The notes under the pieces were generated by a model that did no database searches, had not been told where the DNA came from, and saw only the letters and a list, made by a program, of their open reading frames with translations. From assembly GCA_902772685.1 (NCBI GenBank), contig CACYBO010000163.1, forward strand, positions 1-10,920: a stretch of 10,920 bases of DNA, given 5' to 3'. The stretch is from an uncultured Eubacteriales bacterium (GTDB taxonomy: Bacteria > Bacillota > Clostridia > Peptostreptococcales > Anaerovoracaceae). This document shows, piece by piece, positions 1-6,465 of the stretch. Every line of letters starts with the position of its first letter. Position 1 is the stretch's first letter. The position numbers were made by a program, and so were the translations under genes.

Positions 1-1
1 G

Positions 2-409
2 ATACAGCCGATATTCAACACAACGGTGGCGAAGTTTACGGGAAGTATGTGGTACGCCGCTCTGTGCAGTCTTTCTGTATCCATCTCCATTGTTCTATGT
101 ATTTGTTTTTTAAATGACCGGTTTGCAACTTTGCGCGGAGGAGGTGCGACGCAGATTCCGAAATACTACATTCTTGCAGGTATTTGCGGAATCATCATAT
201 TAGCGTTCACTGTCTTCTGCATCACGAAGATAGGACCTGTCATGACCGCATCGATCACAGTATCTGTGCAGATGATCGTAGCGACGCTGACAGCACACTA
301 CGGCTGGTTCGGTATCGACCATGAACCTATCAACTGGGTCAAAATTCTAGGCATCATGTTTCTGGTTGCCGGAGTCGTTTTAGTAAAAATTTCTATCAAA
401 GGGGATTGA
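2..409 (+). CDS. YdcZ/DUF606-family small DMT-superfamily membrane transporter, 5' end outside the window
   Basis: This is the C-terminal part of a small multi-helix inner-membrane protein of the drug/metabolite transporter superfamily, DUF606 (YdcZ) type. The substrate is unknown. The frame is open to the left edge. A GTG codon at 26 could be mistaken for a start, but the residues before it (IQPIFNTTVAKFTGS) fit the conserved N-terminal 'N-x-x-L-G' helix of this family, so the real start lies upstream. Hydrophobic helices are visible at YAALCSLSVSISIVLCICFL, YYILAGICGIIILAFTVFC, VMTASITVSVQMIVATLTAH and ILGIMFLVAGVVLVKI. The family is usually about 140-150 residues, so only a few residues are missing. 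The stop at 407-409 is followed within about 30 bp by the HD pseudogene on the same strand. The family assignment is by recognition of the helix pattern. Confidence is good for a membrane transporter-like protein and lower for its function. Confidence 0.75.
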   Translation: MQPIFNTTVAKFTGSMWYAALCSLSVSISIVLCICFLNDRFATLRGGGATQIPKYYILAGICGIIILAFTVFCITKIGPVMTASITVSVQMIVATLTAHYGWFGIDHEPINWVKILGIMFLVAGVVLVKISIKGD

Positions 410-435
410 ATCAATTGGCAGGCAATGATTTTTTG

Positions 436-1159
436 ATGGAAAAGAGATTGTATGATCTGAATCCTGAATTGCATCGGCGGATGTCAAATTCACTTTTTGT
501 CCTGTAGATAATACTGGATGATTATCTTATTTTGTTTCCTGAATTTACAGACCATACTGATACACATTCCGTCGCAGTCATCGATTACTGCAACAACCTG
601 ATGGGAGAGGAGATAATCAATCAGATCCATGCCGGAAATCATACGAAAGTTCCATAATGAATATTCCGCCTGTTTTATACGCAAATACGCCCAATTATTT
701 GACATTCCATCTGAAGAACACACGTTCGCAATCATGCAGACAGCCAGAAGCCACCGAAAATCTGATCTGTTTGACGAACAGGCATTTCCGGCAGAGTATG
801 TTCTGGCTGACGGGAATACAGTATGTCTGCCGTATATGGCTGCAATAATACGTCTAGGGGATGAGGTTAATGTTGCGAAGGACAGAAATTCCAGGATTCT
901 GTTTGATCCGGAAAAGGCCAGTACGGAAAAACAGAGAATGGAAAATGCGAAACATGAAGCCATTAAAAAGATGACGATTTATGACGATAGAATAGAGTTG
1001 GATGTATCCACAGATGACGAAAGTATTTATTCAGCTGTTGCTGAACTGAAAGACAAGCAGCAGGATACGTTGGATTACTGCATCAGGGTGGTCGATGAAC
1101 GAACGCCTTATGAAATCACTCAGAAAAAAGTGATTCTGAACACGGCAGAAGCAGAGTAG
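436..1159 (+). pseudogene. Decayed HD-domain phosphohydrolase (in-frame stop, frameshift, core deletion)
   Basis: The remains of an HD-superfamily metal-dependent phosphohydrolase lie in two frames. The first frame reads MEKRLYDLNPELHRRMSNSL and reaches a TAG at 505-507, where a Gln codon (CAG) would fit. The same frame then continues with ILDDYLILFPEFTDHTDTHS and on to about NQIHA, and closes at TAA 655-657. The second frame (629-1159) resumes with PEIIRKFHNEYS, FDIPSEEH and NTVCLPYMAAIIRLGDEV, and ends in a C-terminal region containing TLDYCIRVVDERTPYEI. As I recall the family, a stretch of some 40-50 residues carrying the HD dyad normally sits between these two parts. It is missing here, exactly where the frame changes near 620-630. 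With a nonsense codon, a frameshift and loss of the catalytic segment, an active product is unlikely. The ATG at 436 has no clear ribosome binding site, and TTG at 415 is an alternative start. The deletion size is inferred from memory of the family and was not aligned. Confidence 0.72.
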
Positions 1160-1237
1160 TGAAGCAAAGCAGAAGATTGACAACTCTGCCGATAATCATA
1201 ATTTTGGGAAGAGATGGGGTGATTTGACCATATAACA

Positions 1238-1269
1238 AACGGGATTGGCGCCGAAACGTCAAACCCGTT
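1238..1269 (+). other. Stable hairpin upstream of the terminator
   Basis: Two 13-base arms, AACGGGATTGGCG (1238-1250) and CGTCAAACCCGTT (1257-1269), pair with one mismatch and one G-T wobble around a 6-base loop CCGAAA. The hairpin lies 5 bp upstream of the intrinsic terminator, in the 227-bp gap between the HD pseudogene and the convergent LysM gene. It could protect the 3' end of the plus-strand transcript, or be part of a small RNA. No known riboswitch class was recognised. The rest of the gap (1160-1237 and 1344-1386) shows no gene. Confidence 0.5.
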
Positions 1270-1274
1270 CATAT

Positions 1275-1297
1275 CAAGGGCTTCAGCCCTTTTTTTA
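1275..1297 (+). terminator. Intrinsic terminator of the plus-strand transcript
   Basis: The perfect 6-bp stem AAGGGC / GCCCTT (1275-1280 and 1285-1290) has a TTCA tetraloop and is followed directly by a run of T (TTTTTATT). This is a textbook Rho-independent terminator on the plus strand, ending the transporter/HD pseudogene transcript. On the minus strand the stem is not followed by T residues, so it probably does not stop the convergent LysM transcript. Confidence 0.85.
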
Positions 1298-1301
1298 TTA
1301 A

Positions 1302-1343
1302 TATCGCTGAAAAACCGAGGCTCTATTTTTCGATTTAAGCGAT
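1302..1343. other. Bulged inverted repeat between convergent genes
   Basis: The arms ATCGCT-GAAAAA (1302-1313) and TTTTTC plus AGCGAT (1326-1331 and 1338-1343) pair around a short loop, with a 6-base bulge on one side. On the plus strand it is followed by TTTTATT, so it could act as a weak second terminator. It is the only secondary structure seen downstream of the LysM gene on the minus strand, where no clear T-tailed terminator was found. Confidence 0.35.
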
Positions 1344-1386
1344 TTTTATTACCCCCTTTAATATATATGTCCTCTATTTTCAGGAG

Positions 1387-1701
1387 CTACAGATTCTCCG
1401 GAATGGTCAGTATCATTCCGGACTGGATTCTTCCATCCTGAAGATCATTTGCCTCACAAATTTCATATACGGCTTTTCTGATATCCTTACCATCACTTGT
1501 GAAGTGTTTCGCAATATCCCATACCGTATCTCCGGCGGATACTTCAACTGTAATCTGATCACCTGGATTCTCAAGTGCTGTCGATACATCATATCCCGTC
1601 AGATATTCTAATGTTCCTGCAGCTATCCCCAAAACTACAACAATGAATGCTATGAATCTGAACTTTGACTTGATTCTGTACTTCTTATTGCTCTTTCTCA
1701 T
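1387..1701 (-). CDS. yneA: YneA-like LysM membrane protein, probable SOS-induced cell-division inhibitor
   Basis: This is a 104-residue protein. It has a basic N-terminus (MRKSNKKYRIKSKFR), one membrane helix at about residues 15-34 (FRFIAFIVVVLGIAAG), a short linker, and one LysM domain at about 50-101 with the typical VSAGDTVWDIAKHF start and an IQSGMILTIP end. This is the architecture of Bacillus YneA, which delays septum formation during the SOS response while its LysM domain faces the cell wall. The LexA-type operators in its promoter strongly support that role. ATG at 1699-1701 follows the ribosome binding site AGGAG with about 9 bases of spacing. In many Bacillota yneA is divergent from lexA, but no lexA is next to it here, and the gene upstream is a TVP38-family membrane protein on the same strand. 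A general LysM peptidoglycan-binding protein is the alternative. The symbol is given from architecture and regulation, because sequence identity in this family is low. Confidence 0.8.
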   Translation of the reverse strand: MRKSNKKYRIKSKFRFIAFIVVVLGIAAGTLEYLTGYDVSTALENPGDQITVEVSAGDTVWDIAKHFTSDGKDIRKAVYEICEANDLQDGRIQSGMILTIPENL

Positions 1702-1728
1702 TTGACAACTCTCCTTTCCTGCCCTTTT

Positions 1729-1740
1729 GAACGTTTGTTC
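1729..1740 (-). promoter_or_regulatory. LexA (SOS) box 1, perfect
   Basis: GAACGTTTGTTC matches the Gram-positive LexA core GAAC-N4-GTTC exactly. It lies just downstream of the -10 element, over the likely transcription start, so bound LexA would block initiation. Confidence 0.85.
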
Positions 1741-1749
1741 GTTTTCTAT

Positions 1750-1778
1750 AATATAGCAGAATGTATGTTCGTTGTCAA
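1750..1778 (-). promoter_or_regulatory. Sigma-A promoter of the LysM (yneA-like) gene
   Basis: On the minus strand, TTGACA (1773-1778) is separated by exactly 17 bases from TATATT (1750-1755). This is a near-consensus vegetative promoter about 50 bp upstream of the start codon. A strong core promoter with operators on it is the expected design for a tightly repressed SOS gene. Confidence 0.85.
1759..1770 (-). promoter_or_regulatory. LexA (SOS) box 2, one mismatch, in the promoter spacer
   Basis: GAATGTATGTTC (GAACATACATTC on the minus strand) matches the LexA core except for one base. It lies between -35 and -10. Its centre is 30 bp from that of box 1, about three helical turns, so both sites face the same side of the DNA. 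Confidence 0.75.
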
Positions 1779-1780
1779 CA

Positions 1781-1814
1781 AATTATTGCGAACAAATTTT
1801 CGTTCTTAATAATT
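1781..1814. repeat. 34-bp imperfect palindrome holding a possible third LexA-like site
   Basis: Outer arms AATTATT (1781-1787) and AATAATT (1808-1814) enclose GAACAAATTTTCGTTC (1790-1805), itself almost a perfect palindrome. The inner part contains GAACAAATTTTC, a degenerate LexA box about 31 bp from box 2, or can be read as GAAC and GTTC half-sites 8 bases apart. It lies just upstream of the -35 element and only 3 bp from the stop codon of the TVP38-family gene. It may be an operator, or a weak AT-rich 3' hairpin of the upstream transcript. Confidence 0.5.
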
Positions 1815-1816
1815 AT

Positions 1817-2548
1817 TTACAGATCAAGGAGTTTTGTGCTGATATTGTAGGCGGTATCAATGATTTTCTGACGGAATATGATGCCCAGAATCAGGAGACC
1901 AATTGCAACTCCTGCTATAATAGCAGCACTTGCATATCCCCCTGCCCCTACTCTCTGGCCGATTATGATACATCCGAGCATTCCCGGTATACGGCCAATC
2001 ATAGATACAATCAGATAAGGTCTCAGTTTGATTTTAGACAGTCCGGCTGCATAACTGCAAAGATCCTTAGGGATTCCGGGTATCAGAAAGATTATAAAGG
2101 TGATAATCAATCCCTTAGGGCTGTTCATCAGATCAATCATCTCGGTGACCTTGCGTTCGCCGAAAAACATATGCACAGCGTCGCGCCCCAATAAACGGGC
2201 AATGTAATACGCCAGTGCTGATCCAATAGCTACACCTATTATTGAAAGAAGCGTACCAAGAAGGAATCCATACAGATATCCGCCGGCAAACTGGAGTGCC
2301 TGTCCCGGTATGACGCTGATTACAACCTGAAGAATCTGCGCTCCTACATAAACCAGCATGCTTTCCTTATGATAGGATTTGAGGGTGTTTTTCAGCTCTC
2401 GTATGTTCGTGAATGATTCTATCAGATCATGATGAAAAAAGTAGATATACAAAGGAATGCCTATGATGATCACAGCCAGAATCGCAAGTTTTATGACCGC
2501 AAGGATTACTTTGCGTTTTTCTTCTTTGTTGTTTCCGGATTCCTGCAT
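1817..2548 (-). CDS. TVP38/TMEM64 (DedA superfamily, VTT domain) membrane protein
   Basis: This is an integral membrane protein of about 243 residues. After a charged N-terminus (MQESGNNKEEKRK) comes a membrane helix at about 14-37. The VTT core at about 78-200 has PGQALQFAGGYLYG, an AIGSALAYYIARLLGR segment, and IPGIPKDLCSYAAGL with the half-buried loop typical of DedA/TVP38 proteins. A final helix lies at about 205-225. Relatives in this superfamily are linked to lipid (undecaprenyl phosphate or phospholipid) flipping and membrane homeostasis, but the substrate here cannot be read from sequence. The start was chosen at the ATG that lies one base after the stop of the upstream gene (TAG-T-ATG), which suggests translational coupling by re-initiation. 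An in-frame ATG at 2567-2569 would add seven residues and overlap the upstream gene by 20 bp. Neither start has a good ribosome binding site. The protein family call is firm. Confidence 0.88.
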   Translation of the reverse strand: MQESGNNKEEKRKVILAVIKLAILAVIIIGIPLYIYFFHHDLIESFTNIRELKNTLKSYHKESMLVYVGAQILQVVISVIPGQALQFAGGYLYGFLLGTLLSIIGVAIGSALAYYIARLLGRDAVHMFFGERKVTEMIDLMNSPKGLIITFIIFLIPGIPKDLCSYAAGLSKIKLRPYLIVSMIGRIPGMLGCIIIGQRVGAGGYASAAIIAGVAIGLLILGIIFRQKIIDTAYNISTKLLDL

Positions 2549-2549
2549 A

Positions 2550-3827
2550 CTAAAGGATATTGAGCGCATCCAGCGCTTTGATCACTCCGAATTTGGAGTG
2601 CTCATAGGTAAGTCCGCCTTGGAAATACACATTATAAGGTTCTCTCATCGGGGCATCTGCGGAGAGTTCAATAGATGAACCCTGCACAAAGGCTCCAGCA
2701 GCCATGATGACTGGGTCTTCATATCCGCCGGTAGGAATCGGTACAGGCGTTACGTTTGCATCGATCGGCGCAGCTTCCTGTACGCCTTTGCAGAATGCAG
2801 TTACTTTTTCGGCACTGCCAAGCCGGATTGCCTGTATGATATCGCTTCTCTGATCTGCCGGACCAGGACAGACATCATAACCGAGCTTCTCAAACACCTT
2901 GGCACAGAGGACAGCACCTTTTACCGCGCCATTTACTGTTTTCGGAGCGATGAAGAGACCCTGCAGCATCGTTCTTGTCTGACCGAATGTAAGACCGCAT
3001 TCTCCGGCTGTTCCCGGTGTTGTCATGCGGTAGCTGACATTTTCTATCAGATCTTCTCTTCCGGCGATATATCCGCCTGTCAGCGCCAGACCGCCGCCCG
3101 GGTTCTTGATCAGGGAGCCTGCCATAATATCAGCGCCGACATCTGTAGGCTCTTTGACGTGCAGAAACTCACCATAGCAGTTGTCTACCATGCAGATGAT
3201 ATCAGATCTCAGTCCATGTACGAAAGAAGCCCATTTTTCAATCTGTTCGATTGTGATTGCTTTTCTCCATCCGTATCCTGTAGAGCGCTGCAGGCAGACC
3301 ATACGCGTCTCAGGCTTTATGGCCTTTGCGAGCGCATCATAATCGATATCACCGTCAGGCGTGAGCTCTACCTGATCGTATGTGACGCCGAAATCCATCA
3401 GAGTGCCTTTGCCTTTACCCCTGATGCCGATTGTCTCCTCAAGAGTATCGTAAGGTCCTCCGGTGCTGTATATCATGTGGTCCCCGGGCCGTAAAACACC
3501 TGTCAGAGCGAGGCTGAGAGCATGTGTGCCATTTACTATGATCGGTCTGACAAGGGCAGCCTCAGCGTGAAATACATCTGCAAATAAGCGTTCCGTCGCT
3601 TCACGGCCCATATCATCATAGCCGTAGCCCGTATTCCATGCGAAGTGTCTGTCGCTGATGTTGTTTTTCTGGAAAGCTTCCAGCACTTTGTACTGGTTGT
3701 ATGTCATAATATCGTCCAGTTCATCGAAGAGCGGACGGATTTCCTGCTCACAGACTTCGACCAGATCGAGAACTTTGTCTGATATGCCAAATTCACCATG
3801 TAACAGATTGTAAGTATTATTTTTCAT
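2550..3827 (-). CDS. Methionine gamma-lyase family PLP protein ('aluminum resistance' family, YnbB-like)
   Basis: This is a 425-residue fold-type I PLP-dependent enzyme of the Met_gamma_lyase (PF06838) family. The family is often annotated as 'aluminum resistance protein' and is related to cystathionine beta/gamma-lyases. Seen in the sequence are the conserved entry DRHFAWNTGYGYDDMGR (60-75), the cofactor-loop region RPIIVNGTHALSLAL (94-108), the aspartate of VDNCYGEF (D215) expected to contact the pyridine nitrogen, and GSLIKNPGGGLA, whose K241 is the probable Schiff-base lysine. The C-terminus (EPYNVYFQGGLTYEHSK) is also typical. The length matches the family. The true substrate is not established: sulfur amino acid lyase activity is inferred and the aluminum label comes from old annotation. 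ATG at 3825-3827 has a strong ribosome binding site (AGGAG, 7-base spacing) although it overlaps the end of the GLUG gene by 11 bp. Families from this region of Bacillota chromosomes commonly include this gene near miaA, hfq and lexA. Confidence 0.92.
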   Translation of the reverse strand: MKNNTYNLLHGEFGISDKVLDLVEVCEQEIRPLFDELDDIMTYNQYKVLEAFQKNNISDRHFAWNTGYGYDDMGREATERLFADVFHAEAALVRPIIVNGTHALSLALTGVLRPGDHMIYSTGGPYDTLEETIGIRGKGKGTLMDFGVTYDQVELTPDGDIDYDALAKAIKPETRMVCLQRSTGYGWRKAITIEQIEKWASFVHGLRSDIICMVDNCYGEFLHVKEPTDVGADIMAGSLIKNPGGGLALTGGYIAGREDLIENVSYRMTTPGTAGECGLTFGQTRTMLQGLFIAPKTVNGAVKGAVLCAKVFEKLGYDVCPGPADQRSDIIQAIRLGSAEKVTAFCKGVQEAAPIDANVTPVPIPTGGYEDPVIMAAGAFVQGSSIELSADAPMREPYNVYFQGGLTYEHSKFGVIKALDALNIL

Positions 3828-5328
3828 TGTAGTCTCCTATAGCCCTGCTGGAAAATGAGCTGTGATCAAAGAACATCAGAACTGTGGCTTCTGGGCGCTC
3901 ATTCTGAGGGTTCTTCTCTATGTAACGGTCTAATTCTTCCTGAACATTCTCCGGAATGCAGGTCAGCCGTTTGCTTTCCACTTTGCCGAGTTTCTTCTGC
4001 CATTTCAGAACCGGATAGCCGTCCGCGCCATAGTAACTCTGGGAGTCCTCCATATATGCGCTTCCCAGTTTGGAGGAGCCGTTTATGAGCGCAGCCTGAG
4101 CGATCTTCTGTGTGCCTTCCCCATAATTCTGCGGTTTACCTGCGTTGTCACTTCCGACACCTCTCAGGCCGGATGAACTCAGATAGAAATTATTCCTTAT
4201 ATACGGTTCTTCTTCAAGTTTTGATTCGTTCAGATAACAGCCTATGATTCCTCCGGATATGTCTGAATTATCGATCTGACCGGCGTTGTAACATTCAGCG
4301 ATTATCACACCTTTCACGCCTGCGATTCCGACGATACCGCCGGCGAATCCGCGTATATTATCCGTATTGATGACGGAATTGTTTTTTACCGTGATCTGCC
4401 CGGTGTTGTAGCTGCTGATGATCTCGGAACCGCTCGCGTTCATATATCCGCAAATACCGCCTGTTCCTTCCGTACCGGAGATAATGCGGCCTGTATTGAA
4501 GGATCTGTCGATCAACGACTTCTGACTGACGGACCTGCCGCAAACACCGCCGGTTCCGTAAGTTGTGGCTCCGCGGACAGAAGAAATGACTTCGCCTCTG
4601 TTACCGCACCGCTGGACTGTTCCCCAGTTTTCACCGACCACACCGCCGACTTTCATCGTACCCTTTACGTTTCCGTAGTTCACACAGCGCGCGACAGTAC
4701 CGCCGTCGTTATGACCGGTAATACCGCCGGTTTTGGCTTTTCCCGTCACTTCAGCGCATGAAGTGCAGTTCCATATCAGGGCGTTTTCCATCATGTATCC
4801 TGCAAAAGCACCGCAGACCGGGCCGCTTGACTTAACAGTTCCCTCGATTTCAAGGTTTTTAACGGTACCGTCAAGATATCCGAACAGACCCGCATACCCG
4901 CCGTTTTCGGACACATTGAGTCCTTTGATTTCATGGCCGTTTCCGTCAAATGTGCCGCGGAACGGGATCTCTTCACTGCGGCCTATAGGAGTGAAATTCT
5001 CCTGCAGTGTAATATCACGAGTCAGTTTTATTGTTTTTCCTTTGAAGTCTTCGTATTGATTCGCATTGAAGCCATCATAATGAGCCTCATTTACGAGTTT
5101 TACCAGGCCCTTAAGCTGAGAGGAATTGGATATAATATACTCATCAGCCATCTGGTGTTCCTCAAACCAGGATGTATCGAAGTTGTACTCTTCAAACTCC
5201 TCATACTCTTCATATTCTGAATCGCTGTATTCATCGTCATAATAATCCACAGCAAAAACAGGTGTGCAGCCGATAAACACAGCAATAGCGGAAAGCACGA
5301 ATGCCCGCAAAACATCTATTCTCTTCAC
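3817..5328 (-). CDS. Secreted GLUG-repeat beta-helix protein with acidic N-terminal segment
   Basis: This is a 503-residue exported protein. It has a signal peptide at about 1-26 (basic MKR, hydrophobic core, cleavage after VFA). Residues 28-57 are very rich in Asp, Glu and Tyr (for example YEEYEEFEEY). A lead-in at 65-140 (SSQLKGLVKLVNEA, FRGTFDGNGHEIKGLNV) is typical of extracellular GLUG proteins. About eight GLUG-like repeats follow at about 144-383 (for example GGITGHNDGGTVARCVNYGN and GGVVGENWGTVQRC), with many Cys residues at equivalent positions. A closing DGYPVLKWQ segment sits at 437-444. No sortase motif or C-terminal membrane helix is seen. FIGC at 18-21 is only a weak lipobox, so free secretion or wall association is more likely. 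The start is GTG at 5326-5328, three bases after the recombinase stop, with AGGAG about 12 bases upstream. GLUG repeats are known from surface and adhesin-like proteins, but the function here is unknown. Its place inside a repair operon is odd. Confidence 0.85.
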   Translation of the reverse strand: MKRIDVLRAFVLSAIAVFIGCTPVFAVDYYDDEYSDSEYEEYEEFEEYNFDTSWFEEHQMADEYIISNSSQLKGLVKLVNEAHYDGFNANQYEDFKGKTIKLTRDITLQENFTPIGRSEEIPFRGTFDGNGHEIKGLNVSENGGYAGLFGYLDGTVKNLEIEGTVKSSGPVCGAFAGYMMENALIWNCTSCAEVTGKAKTGGITGHNDGGTVARCVNYGNVKGTMKVGGVVGENWGTVQRCGNRGEVISSVRGATTYGTGGVCGRSVSQKSLIDRSFNTGRIISGTEGTGGICGYMNASGSEIISSYNTGQITVKNNSVINTDNIRGFAGGIVGIAGVKGVIIAECYNAGQIDNSDISGGIIGCYLNESKLEEEPYIRNNFYLSSSGLRGVGSDNAGKPQNYGEGTQKIAQAALINGSSKLGSAYMEDSQSYYGADGYPVLKWQKKLGKVESKRLTCIPENVQEELDRYIEKNPQNERPEATVLMFFDHSSFSSRAIGDYNEK

Positions 5329-5331
5329 TGA

Positions 5332-6465
5332 TTAATCTCTCTCCTTTCGTTCTAGCTCCCATTCCATGTCTTTTACCAAATCCCTTTTGACATTTTTCTT
5401 ATGATTCGCATAAAGCTGCGTTGTCGTCACCTGTTCATGATCCAGCAGAGCCTGCACATCAAATATTGAATTTCCTCTTTCGATGAGGCTTGTAGCGGCC
5501 GTAGCCCTGAGTTTATGAGGACTGTAGCCTGCTTTTCTGCTCGTGGAAAGACCGATAGAAGTGTATTTCTTTACAAGATCCCGTATCGCACGTTCTGTCA
5601 TACGCTTTCCCTGCAGCGACAGAAAGAGTGCGTCCTCATGACCGGAGACGATTCTTTCGTCATCAGCCCTTTCGTTATCCAGATAATCGGATATGACATC
5701 TGTAACGGATCTGTTCATAGGCATGATTACTTCTTTATCTCTCTTCCTGTATATTGTGAATTCTCCCCGGCTGAAGTTGAAGGAGGACACATTGAGCTGC
5801 TGGAGTTCAAAGAGCCTCAGACCATATGTTACAAAGAGAATGAGTATGGCTTTATCTCTTTTTTTGGTCTTCTCCCAGTACTGACGTTCTTTATCGGTCA
5901 GGTTTGCACCTGTACTGACAGCATCGAGCATAATCATGACCTCGTCATCCTGCAAAGCCTTGATTTCGCGTTCACTGGCCTTGGGAACGCGGATCGGATC
6001 AAATCCATCCGTTATGTTTTTTTCAACAATGCCGTCTCTGTACAATTGCTTGAACAGAACGGATACGGAAGATTTCTTCCGGGCGAGCGTCTTGTTCGTG
6101 TTCTCATACAGAATGATTTCGTCATCTTTCTCTACCCGGTAACTCCGGCTGTAATCAATAAACATGTTGACATCCACAGCCCTGATTTCATTGAATTCCC
6201 TGCTTGTGATGTCTTTTATTGTTTCAGCCTCCGTCAAATCTGTCTCATCGATGAGATACTGGCAGAAAAACCTGATATCCGTCAGATAAGCCAATCGGGT
6301 CATCGGAAGCACATTCCCCTTAAGATAAGCAAAAAAACCCCGCATGAACGATGGGAGTTCTTTCTGGATACTCTCGCACTTGGAAATAGTTTCATGTTCC
6401 TTGAGCACGATATTATCAGGTTTTTCGCTTCTGTTATGCAGCTTTAAAGCCTTTTTTCCAGCCAC
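5332..6465 (-). CDS. Xer-like tyrosine recombinase/integrase
   Basis: This is a 377-residue site-specific recombinase. After a charged N-terminal extension of about 35 residues comes a SAM-like core-binding domain at about 37-160 (FMRGFFAYLKGNVLP, TRLAYLTDIRFFCQYL). The catalytic domain at about 165-365 has every expected residue: R217 in TYGLRLFE, a lysine in YRKRDKE (K241 or K244), H317 and R320 in SPHKLRATAA, H343 in ALLDHEQ, and the nucleophile Y352 in TTQLYANH. It should cut and rejoin DNA through a 3'-phosphotyrosine link. The GTG start at 6463-6465 overlaps the end of miaA by 22 bp, with AAGGGG about 9 bases upstream, so the gene is coupled to miaA. No attachment sites, excisionase or other mobile genes are nearby. 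It is therefore more likely a resident Xer-type or DNA-inverting enzyme than the integrase of an element. Its target cannot be seen here. XerC/XerD identity is possible, but the length and N-terminal extension are atypical. Confidence 0.9.
   Translation of the reverse strand: MAGKKALKLHNRSEKPDNIVLKEHETISKCESIQKELPSFMRGFFAYLKGNVLPMTRLAYLTDIRFFCQYLIDETDLTEAETIKDITSREFNEIRAVDVNMFIDYSRSYRVEKDDEIILYENTNKTLARKKSSVSVLFKQLYRDGIVEKNITDGFDPIRVPKASEREIKALQDDEVMIMLDAVSTGANLTDKERQYWEKTKKRDKAILILFVTYGLRLFELQQLNVSSFNFSRGEFTIYRKRDKEVIMPMNRSVTDVISDYLDNERADDERIVSGHEDALFLSLQGKRMTERAIRDLVKKYTSIGLSTSRKAGYSPHKLRATAATSLIERGNSIFDVQALLDHEQVTTTQLYANHKKNVKRDLVKDMEWELERKERD

Noticed and set aside
26..409. GTG at 26 as the true start of the transporter gene
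   Set aside because: The reading frame is open to the left edge, and the preceding residues fit the conserved first helix of the family, so the gene is cut by the window.
716..727. Perfect GAAC-N4-GTTC motif (possible LexA box)
   Set aside because: It lies inside the HD pseudogene reading frame (Glu-His-Thr-Phe codons), far from any start or promoter. It is probably chance and serves as a warning for other intragenic matches.
490..963. 157-codon open frame on the minus strand
   Set aside because: It is antisense to the HD pseudogene, whose plus-strand frames give family-like sequence. The minus-strand translation resembles nothing and has no ribosome binding site.
4180..4899. GLUG repeat region as DNA repeats or a CRISPR-like array
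   Set aside because: The repetition is at protein level only. The DNA of the units is diverged and in frame throughout.
5515..6447. 310-codon open frame on the plus strand
   Set aside because: It lies exactly opposite the recombinase gene, whose catalytic residues are complete. The long open frame is a codon-composition shadow.
5332..6465. Integrase as evidence of an integrated mobile element
   Set aside because: No attachment-site repeats, tRNA gene, excisionase, relaxase, phage or transposase genes flank it. It is tightly packed in an operon of chromosomal genes.
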